Below, in pieces: positions 1 to 6,199 of a DNA stretch of 30,282 nucleotides (position 1 is its first letter; every line of letters begins with the position of its first letter). The stretch is from the NCBI GenBank assembly GCA_017542725.1, contig JAFXWR010000220.1:1-30282 (forward strand). The letters run 5' to 3'. Position numbers and translations under genes: made by a program. The notes beneath the pieces are model-generated. The model had not been told where the DNA came from. It saw only the letters and a program-made list of their open reading frames with translations, and made no database searches. This DNA comes from Lachnospiraceae bacterium. Lineage in GTDB: Bacteria; Bacillota_A; Clostridia; Lachnospirales; Lachnospiraceae.

Positions 1-166
1 CTAAGCCCTTGTCATGATACTTCTTATACATCTCTTCAATAGGTGCGTATTGTGGAGTAAAACCACATCCTGTTGCAGTATTAACCACCATTATAACCTT
101 GCCCTTTAAATCCTTTAAGTCTAAATCTTCTCCATTACTCTTTTTTACTTTGTAATCATAAATCAT
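1..166 (-). CDS. Glutathione peroxidase-like thiol peroxidase (N-terminal 55 residues; 3' part outside window)
   Basis: Reverse-strand translation from the ATG at 166-164 reads MIYDYKVKKSNGEDLDLKDL and continues to a VVNTATGCGFTPQ segment, the active-site region of the GPx family (NxAxxCGxT). The catalytic residue is an ordinary cysteine, Cys34 (codon TGT), not selenocysteine. Bacterial Cys-GPx enzymes reduce hydroperoxides in the cytoplasm, usually with thioredoxin rather than glutathione. The start is set by an AAAGGAG Shine-Dalgarno about 6 nt upstream. The gene follows copA on the same strand with a 65-nt gap. A TATAAT-like box at 210-215 has no good -35, so it may be expressed with the copper operon or from a weak promoter of its own. 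Only the first third of a typical 155-180-residue protein is present. Confidence 0.85.
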   Translation of the reverse strand, partial: MIYDYKVKKSNGEDLDLKDLKGKVIMVVNTATGCGFTPQYAPIEEMYKKYHDKGL

Positions 167-231
167 AATATGTCTCCTTTCTTTTACACATAATTACAAA
201 CACCTATTCATTATAACATTATTATATTACG

Positions 232-441
232 TTATTCAAGACCTAAGAATTTATATCCTGCTTCTTCTACGATTGCCTTTGCTTCATCAGCTGTCAAATC
301 TTCTTTTAAGTTTAACTCAACCATTTTTTTCTCGTGAGATGCTATAGCACTCTCAACTTTTGCATTTTTTTCAAATGCCTCTTTTACTCTGCCCTCGCAG
401 TGTGGGCACATCATGCCTTCTACTTTAACAATTTTTTTCAT
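232..441 (-). CDS. copZ: Possible internal translation product: free CopZ-like copper chaperone (69 aa)
   Basis: Inside copA, in the same frame, an ATG at 441-439 begins MKKIVKVEGMMCPHC, a complete 69-residue HMA domain of normal CopZ length with the MxCxxC copper site. An AAAGGAG Shine-Dalgarno stands 8 nt upstream of this ATG, and the linker residues GVKGENI are simply the translation of that site. This is what would remain if a separate downstream copZ had become joined in frame to copA. Free CopZ carries Cu(I) in the cytoplasm to CopA and CsoR. What is seen: the start, the ribosome binding site and the domain. Inference: that it is translated independently of the fused form. Confidence 0.55.
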   Translation of the reverse strand: MKKIVKVEGMMCPHCEGRVKEAFEKNAKVESAIASHEKKMVELNLKEDLTADEAKAIVEEAGYKFLGLE

Positions 442-2802
442 AATATTTTCTCCTTTCACTCCTTCATTTTTATTTATATTTAATTTGATTGGTTCATGGT
501 GTGATTTAACATCTTTGTGCATATTAAATAAATTAAGTCTAAGTGCATTCATGCAAACTGTAAAACTTGATAAGCTCATCGCTGCAGCACCTATCATCAG
601 ATTCATTTTATATGCAAATGCTCCTGCAGCAAGTGGTATGCAAATCACATTATAGAAAAATGCCCAGAATAAATTTTCATGTATATTTCTTACGGTTGCA
701 CGGCTAAGTCTTACAGCCGCTGATACATCGGTAAGTTTGCTATTCATAAGAACTACATCAGCACTATCAATTGCTACATCGGTTCCAGCACCAATTGCTA
801 TACCTATGTCGGCGCGAACAAGTGCCGGTGCATCATTTATACCATCTCCTACCATGGCAACTTTTCCTTGACTTTTAAGTTTTTTAATAACATCTTCTTT
901 TCCATCCGGCAAAACTCCAGCAACAACATTTTTTACACCGGCAACTTTCGCTATAGCATCTGCCGTCTTTTGATTATCGCCAGTAAGCATAACTGTTGCT
1001 ATTCCAAGATTTTCCAATTCTTTTATTGCTTTTGCTGAATCATCTTTTACTACATCTGCAACTGCTATTATACCAAGTAGCTTTCCGTCCATCTCAAAGA
1101 AAAGAGGTGTCTTTCCTTCATTTGCAAATGATTCTGCTTTAGCAATAATACTTTCATCAAGTTTTATTAAAGTTTTAATATATGACATACTTCCTGCATT
1201 TGCTACTTTAGTTCCTATTTTACCAGTAAGACCATTGCCAGGCAATATCTTAAACTCTCTTGCTTCATCATATGCTTTATAAAAAAACAGTTTACCAGCA
1301 TCTTGATCTCCCTCTACATAACGAACTATTGCTTTCGCAAGTGGATGCTCAGAATTTTTCTCAAGTGCATATGCAATTCGTATCAACTCACTATCATATG
1401 CATTAGGCTCTTTTGAATCTACAGGATATACATCAGTGACTTTTGGTTCACCTTTTGTTATAGTCCCAGTCTTATCAAGTGCTATTATTTGCATCTTGCC
1501 AAGATTTTCAAGTGACTCACTTGTTTTAAAAAGTATTCCATTTTTTGCACCCATTCCATTTCCAACCATTATTGCTACAGGGGTTGCGAGTCCTAAAGCA
1601 CAAGGGCAAGATATAACGAGCACAGATATACCACGAGCTAGAGCAAAACTTAAATCTTGTTTTCCAAACACTAACCACAAAACTGTAACTACAAATGCAA
1701 TAGCGATAACGGCTGGTACAAATACACCTGATACTTTATCTGCTATTCTTGCTATTGGTGCTTTAGTCGCAGCCGCATCAGAAACCATATTTATAATTTT
1801 ACTAAGAGTTGTATCTTCACCAACTCTCTCCGCCTTACATATAAGTACTCCTGATTCATTTGTTGTAGCTGCAGAAACTTTGTCATCTACATTTTTATCT
1901 ATAGGAATTGATTCGCCTGTTAATGCAGATTCATTTACAGCCGAAACTCCGTCTATTACTACTCCATCTACTGGTATATTTTCACCTGGTAAAACTTTAA
2001 ATACATCGCCTTTTTTTACTTCTTCTATAGGAACAACTTTATCTACGCCATCTACTACAAGTCTTGCTGTCTTTGGTGCAAGTTTCATAAGTGATTTAAG
2101 TGCATCTGTAGTCCTGCCTTTTGACATTGCTTCAAGTGTCTTACCAATAGTTATAAGGCAAGGTATCATCGCAGCGGATTCAAAATATAATTCATTGTGA
2201 TATAATGGCATCAAATCCATGTTGCTTACACCTTTTGTAATCATGCCACACATATTATAAAGTACTGCCAAGCTCCACAAAAACGATACAGATGATCCGA
2301 GTGCCACAAGTGTATCCATATTTGGAGCAAGATGAATTAGTGACTTAAACCCGCTTGTAAAAAATTTTTGATTTATAAGCATAACTATAATTGCAAGCAA
2401 CATCTGAGTAATTGCAAGCGCTATATGGTTATGTTCAAAATATTTTGGAAGTGGCAAATTAAGCATGTTGTGACCCATTGTTATGTACATAAGGACTAAC
2501 AAAAAGAATGCAGACCACTTAAGTCTCTTAACTAATTTTGGAGTCTCTTTATCTTTAAGCGCATCTTCATCAAAAGAACTTTTACTTTTTTCATTTTTTT
2601 CTGCACCTTTAAGCTTTGCTGAGTATCCTGCATCAACAACTGCTTTTATTATATCGTTATCACTTGCTGTACCTTCTACACCCATAGAATTTGTGAGAAG
2701 TGATACGCTACAAGATTTAACTCCGCTAACTTTGCTAACTGCTTTTTCAACTCTCGCTTGGCAAGCGGCGCAGCTCATTCCTTCTACTAAAAATTGTTTC
2801 AT
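232..2802 (-). CDS. copA: Copper-translocating P1B-type ATPase with N- and C-terminal metal-binding domains
   Basis: This 856-residue ATPase should export Cu(I) across the cytoplasmic membrane. Visible in order: an N-terminal HMA domain with GMSCAAC (Cys11, Cys14); a TGES actuator motif; the CPC metal site in a transmembrane helix (Cys399-Pro-Cys401); the DKTGT phosphorylation site (Asp443); the SEHPLAKAI nucleotide-binding HP motif; the GDGINDAP hinge; and closing membrane helices. After an approximately 30-residue polar linker comes a second HMA domain, residues 788-856, with GMMCPHC (Cys799, Cys802), very like a free CopZ chaperone. A C-terminal HMA is unusual, since copA and copZ are usually separate genes. 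It lies 18 nt downstream of csoR with a strong GGAGGAG ribosome binding site, so the two form one copper-induced operon. The call is firm; whether the C-terminal domain is also made alone is open. Confidence 0.97.
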   Translation of the reverse strand: MKQFLVEGMSCAACQARVEKAVSKVSGVKSCSVSLLTNSMGVEGTASDNDIIKAVVDAGYSAKLKGAEKNEKSKSSFDEDALKDKETPKLVKRLKWSAFFLLVLMYITMGHNMLNLPLPKYFEHNHIALAITQMLLAIIVMLINQKFFTSGFKSLIHLAPNMDTLVALGSSVSFLWSLAVLYNMCGMITKGVSNMDLMPLYHNELYFESAAMIPCLITIGKTLEAMSKGRTTDALKSLMKLAPKTARLVVDGVDKVVPIEEVKKGDVFKVLPGENIPVDGVVIDGVSAVNESALTGESIPIDKNVDDKVSAATTNESGVLICKAERVGEDTTLSKIINMVSDAAATKAPIARIADKVSGVFVPAVIAIAFVVTVLWLVFGKQDLSFALARGISVLVISCPCALGLATPVAIMVGNGMGAKNGILFKTSESLENLGKMQIIALDKTGTITKGEPKVTDVYPVDSKEPNAYDSELIRIAYALEKNSEHPLAKAIVRYVEGDQDAGKLFFYKAYDEAREFKILPGNGLTGKIGTKVANAGSMSYIKTLIKLDESIIAKAESFANEGKTPLFFEMDGKLLGIIAVADVVKDDSAKAIKELENLGIATVMLTGDNQKTADAIAKVAGVKNVVAGVLPDGKEDVIKKLKSQGKVAMVGDGINDAPALVRADIGIAIGAGTDVAIDSADVVLMNSKLTDVSAAVRLSRATVRNIHENLFWAFFYNVICIPLAAGAFAYKMNLMIGAAAMSLSSFTVCMNALRLNLFNMHKDVKSHHEPIKLNINKNEGVKGENIMKKIVKVEGMMCPHCEGRVKEAFEKNAKVESAIASHEKKMVELNLKEDLTADEAKAIVEEAGYKFLGLE
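450..456 (-). promoter_or_regulatory. Internal Shine-Dalgarno within copA, ahead of the CopZ-like domain
   Basis: On the reverse strand AAAGGAG is followed by AAAATATT and then ATG (8-nt spacing). It is as good as the sites of ordinary genes in this window, and it lies in the linker, the one part of copA free of protein-sequence constraint. Confidence 0.6.
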
Positions 2803-2820
2803 CTATATCTCCTCCGTTTC

Positions 2821-3123
2821 TTATTTCATCAACTTATTTATCATCTGAACAAATTCTTCTACTGCTCTTTCATCACCATTTTCTATATCTGCCTTAACAC
2901 AGTTTCTTATGTGACATGAAAGCAATTCTTTATTAAAGCTATTTAATGCATTGTTGATAGCAAGAACTTGTATAATAATCTTTGGGCAATATGCATCATT
3001 TTCTATCATTTTTATAATGCCTCTTACTTGTCCTTCAATTTTTTTAAGCCTAGAAGTCAACTTTTTTTGTTCATCTTCTGTTCTTTTTTTATGTTTGTGG
3101 ATAAAATTATTCTTGTTTGCCAT
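2821..3123 (-). CDS. csoR: CsoR-family copper-sensing transcriptional repressor
   Basis: A 100-residue all-helical repressor of the CsoR/RcnR/FrmR family. The ligand pattern Cys46, His71, Cys75 has the spacing (25, 4) of the Cu(I) site of CsoR (Cys36-His61-Cys65 in the Mycobacterium protein), and RLKKIEGQVRGIIKMIE is the conserved N-terminal helix. Cu(I) binding releases DNA in this family. It is the first gene of the csoR-copA operon, with a GGAGG site 8 nt before the ATG. A CsoR-type operator lies exactly between the -35 and -10 of its own promoter, so the operon is expected to be autorepressed and induced by copper. The extra N-terminal residues (NKNNFIHKHKKRTEDEQ) are basic and polar. Confidence 0.93.
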   Translation of the reverse strand: MANKNNFIHKHKKRTEDEQKKLTSRLKKIEGQVRGIIKMIENDAYCPKIIIQVLAINNALNSFNKELLSCHIRNCVKADIENGDERAVEEFVQMINKLMK

Positions 3124-3141
3124 CTCATCACCTCCACATAC

Positions 3142-3170
3142 ATTATACCCCCATAGGGTATATTTGTCAA
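3142..3170 (-). promoter_or_regulatory. csoR-copA promoter (perfect consensus)
   Basis: On the reverse strand the -35 is TTGACA (3165-3170), the spacer is exactly 17 nt, and the -10 is TATAAT (3142-3147). The -10 ends about 18 nt before the csoR start codon. Confidence 0.9.
3144..3162. promoter_or_regulatory. CsoR operator
   Basis: A perfect 7-5-7 inverted repeat, TATACCC-CCATA-GGGTATA, fills most of the -35/-10 spacer and overlaps the -10. It matches the pseudopalindromic TACCC...GGGTA operators known for CsoR. Binding here would block RNA polymerase directly. Confidence 0.88.
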
Positions 3171-3185
3171 GTTTTTCTTTTTACT

Positions 3186-3212
3186 AAAAAAGTGGCCTTT
3201 TTGACCACTTTT
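3186..3212 (-). terminator. Intrinsic terminator after the exported-protein gene
   Basis: Reverse-strand reading gives AAAAGTGGTC, loop AAAAA, GGCCACTTTT, then further T residues. This is a 10-bp stem with one G-U pair. It lies between the stop at 3247 and the csoR promoter and would insulate the copper operon. Confidence 0.8.
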
Positions 3213-3246
3213 AAAGCAATTGTATCTGCTGTCAAGCTTTTTTAAT

Positions 3247-4098
3247 TTACTCTACTTCATATATATCATTCTTTTCTTTTACATATCCTTCCGCATATTC
3301 AAGATGATCTTTATAATGGCTACTATATGATTCTAACAGTTTTTGTTTTGTTTCCTCATCATAGCCACTTGCAGGGTCATTAATTTTAACGAGCGCATTT
3401 ACACAGTCAAAATATCCTGTAGATACATTGTAATTAGCTATCGCTTCAGCAACCATGCCACTTGTATCCAGACCAAAATCTATCCTTGCTATATGTGCAT
3501 CATTATTTCCAAATATTACCAATGTAATATCTTTGTTGACAGTTGAAGAAGGATCTATAACTGCTCTGTTGTAAGTTACGAAATTTCCAAATATATCATA
3601 TGCTTTTAAATACATAGCATAGCTTTTTGATTTTTTATTAACTTTACCAACATTTAGTTTAAATCTATATTTTGGTTTTCCACTTAATTCAACTGTTTCA
3701 AATACTGCCGTGTTCAAATCAAACTCACCTAGATTAGTTTTAAAATGTCTTTTACTTTTAAACACTATTCCATATATTGGATCTACTACTTCTAAAAACT
3801 CTGTCTGATTTTCTGCAGGAACTGTATTTGAAAAATATTCTGTATTGTCTGGGTTTACAACATAGTTCCCTTTTGTTTCTATTGCTCCAGGACCTGTCAA
3901 TCTATCTTGATTTCTCTGCTGCGCCTCTCTTTTTTTACTTTCTTTTTTAAAACTCTCTTCTATTTCTTTGTTCTCTTTTGCCATCCATTCTTCCATTGAA
4001 ATAGTAGCGTAATCAAGTGCTGTCATGTTGCTTGCGAAAGTTGCAACATTTACTAATGAAATTACAACTGCTACTGTAATAATTGCTTTCTTAATCAT
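3247..4098 (-). CDS. Exported protein of unknown function
   Basis: I do not recognise the family. The ATG at 4098-4096 gives MIKKAIITVAVVISLVNVATFASN, a clear signal peptide with a plausible cleavage after AxA-like TFAS, preceded by AAAGGGG about 8 nt upstream. A TTG 30 nt further out would add ten residues but has no better site. After the signal comes a charged, helix-prone stretch (EEWMAKENKEIEESFKKESK, about residues 36-60), then a beta-rich, soluble domain of about 200 residues ending near YEVE. There is no lipobox, LPxTG or membrane anchor, so it is probably secreted or loosely attached. It is monocistronic: a TATAAT-like box stands at 4140-4145 and a terminator at 3186-3212. The function cannot be inferred from the neighbours. 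Confidence 0.8.
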   Translation of the reverse strand: MIKKAIITVAVVISLVNVATFASNMTALDYATISMEEWMAKENKEIEESFKKESKKREAQQRNQDRLTGPGAIETKGNYVVNPDNTEYFSNTVPAENQTEFLEVVDPIYGIVFKSKRHFKTNLGEFDLNTAVFETVELSGKPKYRFKLNVGKVNKKSKSYAMYLKAYDIFGNFVTYNRAVIDPSSTVNKDITLVIFGNNDAHIARIDFGLDTSGMVAEAIANYNVSTGYFDCVNALVKINDPASGYDEETKQKLLESYSSHYKDHLEYAEGYVKEKNDIYEVE

Positions 4099-4190
4099 TT
4101 TTAAAACCCCTTTCTTTATCTTTACCAAAATGCCCTATAATTATATCATAAATTTCAATAAATTGCTTGTTTTAATATAATAATTGCAAA

Positions 4191-4219
4191 TGGCAAAATC
4201 ATACTTTATGTGCTATAAT
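4191..4219 (+). promoter_or_regulatory. Probable tyrA promoter
   Basis: TATAAT at 4214-4219 lies about 23 nt upstream of tyrA. The -35 at the right distance (TGGCAA, 4191-4196, 17-nt spacer) is weak, so only the -10 is well supported. Confidence 0.5.
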
Positions 4220-4242
4220 TAAAGTTTATTATAGGAGCAAAT

Positions 4243-5082
4243 ATGAAAAAAATACTAATTGTCGGCCTTGGTCTTATAGGTGGCTCTTATGCAAAAGGCC
4301 TAACAAAAAAAGGCTACGAGGTCTACGCCTACAATAGAAATAAAGACGCCATAGATTATGCCAAGAAAAATGGCATCATTATTGATGGCACAAATGAATA
4401 TACAAAGAATTTTGTAGGGCAATTTGATAGAATCATTTTTTCTTTATATCCAAAAATTTTTAAGGAATATATTAAAAATTATGGTGACTATATAAAAAAT
4501 GGTGCTATAATAAGTGATGTATCTGGTGTAAAAGAATCTATAGTTGATTATATACAGGGTATCTTAGGTGATAGAGTAGAGTTCATACCTGCGCACCCTA
4601 TGGCTGGTAAAGAAGTTTATGGAGTTGAAAATGCAGATGAAAAAATATTTGAAAATGCGAATTATATTATAACTCCTACCAAAAAGAATACAGATAAAGG
4701 AATTGCATTTGCAACAAAAATCGGTGAAGATCTAAACTTTAGAAAAATCTCTCTGCTTACACCTAAAGAGCACGACGAGATGATTGCATTTTTATCTCAA
4801 CTCACTCACTGCATAGCAGTAGCTCTTATGACTTGTAAAGACTCACAGGATTTGGTAAATTATACTGGAGATTCTTTTAGAGACTTGACAAGAATAGCAA
4901 ATATAAATGAAAATATGTGGACGGAACTTTTTATGATGAATAAAAGTGCATTACTTAAAGAGATGGATTCATTTATAAATTGCATGACAATTCTTCGAAA
5001 CTTTATAAATAATGGCGATGAAGAGAAAATTAAAAATATGATGCGGTTATCTACTGAAAGACGAAAATATTTTAATAAATAG
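4243..5082 (+). CDS. tyrA: Prephenate dehydrogenase
   Basis: TyrA oxidatively decarboxylates prephenate to 4-hydroxyphenylpyruvate with NAD(P)+, the tyrosine branch after chorismate. The protein has 279 residues. The Rossmann fold starts at once with GLGLIGGS (8-15). SDVSGVKE (91-98) and HPMAGKE with His118 form the prephenate-binding centre, and the C-terminal helical dimer domain contains LTPKEHDEMIAFLSQLTH. There is no ACT domain and no chorismate mutase fusion, so this is the short monofunctional form, with no visible site for allosteric tyrosine control. An AGGAG site precedes the ATG. It is followed 36 nt later by a DAHP synthase on the same strand, forming an aromatic amino acid operon. 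A hairpin repeat copy begins on the last base of its TAG stop. Confidence 0.95.
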   Translation: MKKILIVGLGLIGGSYAKGLTKKGYEVYAYNRNKDAIDYAKKNGIIIDGTNEYTKNFVGQFDRIIFSLYPKIFKEYIKNYGDYIKNGAIISDVSGVKESIVDYIQGILGDRVEFIPAHPMAGKEVYGVENADEKIFENANYIITPTKKNTDKGIAFATKIGEDLNFRKISLLTPKEHDEMIAFLSQLTHCIAVALMTCKDSQDLVNYTGDSFRDLTRIANINENMWTELFMMNKSALLKEMDSFINCMTILRNFINNGDEEKIKNMMRLSTERRKYFNK

Positions 5083-5105
5083 GGCTCGCAATGCTCGCCC
5101 CTACA
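5082..5105 (+). repeat. Dispersed hairpin repeat, subfamily A, copy 1
   Basis: GGGCTCGC-AAT-GCTCGCCCCTACA. An imperfect palindrome (GGGC...GCA/TGC...GCCC) with a CTACA tail. The tail stops 2-3 nt before the AAGGAG site of the downstream gene, and the first G belongs to the tyrA stop codon. Confidence 0.8.
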
Positions 5106-5118
5106 ATAAGGAGATAAA

Positions 5119-6165
5119 ATGAATATTACGTTTAATAGGCAACTTCCAACACCACAGGAAATAAAAAGTATGTATCCTGTTCCTGAGGAACTTGCTATAA
5201 AGAAAAAAGCAAATGATGAAGAGATAAGAAATATTTTTACTGGAGAATCTGATAAGTTTATATTAGTTATAGGTCCTTGCTCTGCTGATAGAGAAGATGC
5301 AGTCATTGACTATATAAAAAGACTTAGAACAGTTGCAGATGAGCCTATAGTTAAAGATGAACTCGTCATTATTCCTCGTATATATACAAATAAACCAAGG
5401 ACTACTGGAGAAGGTTATAAGGGAATGCTTCATCAACCTGACCCATCACAAGCTCCTGATATGCTTAAAGGAATAATTGGTATAAGAAGACTTCATCTTA
5501 CGGCACTTACTGAGACAGGTTTTTCTTGTGCAGATGAGATGCTCTATCCAGAAAACCATAGTTATCTCTCAGACCTTCTGTCATATGTAGCAGTAGGGGC
5601 TCGGTCTGTAGAAGACCAACAACATAGACTTACTGCATCAGGAATTGATATCCCTGTTGGTATGAAAAATCCTACGTCTGGTGATTTTTCAGTAATGCTA
5701 AATGCTATAAAGGCGGCTGAAGCTTCTCACACTTTCATTTATCGTGGCTTTGAAGCAACTACTAAAGGAAATCCACTTGCTCATGCAATTCTTAGAGGTT
5801 ATGTAAATCACCACGGGGAATCTCATGAAAACTATCACTATGAGACATTAAATATACTTGCAAATATTTATGACAAAGAGAAATTTATAAATCCTGCAGT
5901 TATTATAGATTGTAATCACTCTAACAGTGGAAAAAAATATCTTGAGCAAATTCGAATTTCAAAAGAAGTGCTACACTCAATGACAGAGAATGAAAAAATT
6001 AAAAATCTCGTAAAAGGTCTCATGATAGAATCTTATATTGAAGATGGAAATCAAAAAGTAGATGAAGGTGTGTATGGAAAATCTATTACTGACCCTTGTC
6101 TCGGGTGGGAAAAATCGGCTAATCTAATAAGAGAAATTGCAGAGATTCGTAAGAAAATGAAATAA
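5119..6165 (+). CDS. aroF: 3-deoxy-7-phosphoheptulonate (DAHP) synthase, class I alpha (AroG/F/H type)
   Basis: This enzyme condenses phosphoenolpyruvate and erythrose 4-phosphate, the entry step of the shikimate pathway. Its 348 residues match the AroFGH length. Key motifs: VIGPCSAD (Cys54, metal ligand), KPRTTGEGYKG (substrate phosphate binding), GARSVEDQQHR, GMKNPTSGD, DCNHSNSGK (His ligand), ESYIEDGNQ (Glu ligand) and SITDPCLGW (Asp ligand). There is no extra regulatory domain; in this family, feedback inhibition uses the N-terminal extension, also present here. AAGGAG lies 6 nt before the ATG. It is in one operon with tyrA, which fits tyrosine supply, but sensitivity to a particular amino acid cannot be read from sequence. 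The suffix letter in the symbol is therefore arbitrary. Confidence 0.95.
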   Translation: MNITFNRQLPTPQEIKSMYPVPEELAIKKKANDEEIRNIFTGESDKFILVIGPCSADREDAVIDYIKRLRTVADEPIVKDELVIIPRIYTNKPRTTGEGYKGMLHQPDPSQAPDMLKGIIGIRRLHLTALTETGFSCADEMLYPENHSYLSDLLSYVAVGARSVEDQQHRLTASGIDIPVGMKNPTSGDFSVMLNAIKAAEASHTFIYRGFEATTKGNPLAHAILRGYVNHHGESHENYHYETLNILANIYDKEKFINPAVIIDCNHSNSGKKYLEQIRISKEVLHSMTENEKIKNLVKGLMIESYIEDGNQKVDEGVYGKSITDPCLGWEKSANLIREIAEIRKKMK

Positions 6166-6168
6166 AAA

Positions 6169-6192
6169 AGACTGGGTTTTGTAACCCAGTCT
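6169..6192. terminator. Bidirectional terminator between convergent genes
   Basis: AGACTGGGTT, loop TTGT, AACCCAGTCT: a perfect 10-bp stem flanked by an A run on the left and a T8 run on the right. It can end the tyrA-DAHP synthase transcript on the plus strand and the giant surface-protein transcript on the minus strand. Confidence 0.92.
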
Positions 6193-6199
6193 CTTTTTT

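Noticed and set aside
413..480. Programmed frameshift as the way to make free CopZ
   Set aside because: The CopZ domain is in the same frame as copA, so no frameshift is needed; internal initiation is simpler.
1436..2200. 254-codon plus-strand frame inside copA
   Set aside because: Antisense shadow of a clear P-type ATPase; no ribosome binding site and no recognisable domain.
5587..5612. GTAGGGGCTCGG sequence resembling a reverse-oriented hairpin repeat
   Set aside because: It codes for the conserved GARSVEDQ motif of DAHP synthase and has no matching second arm.
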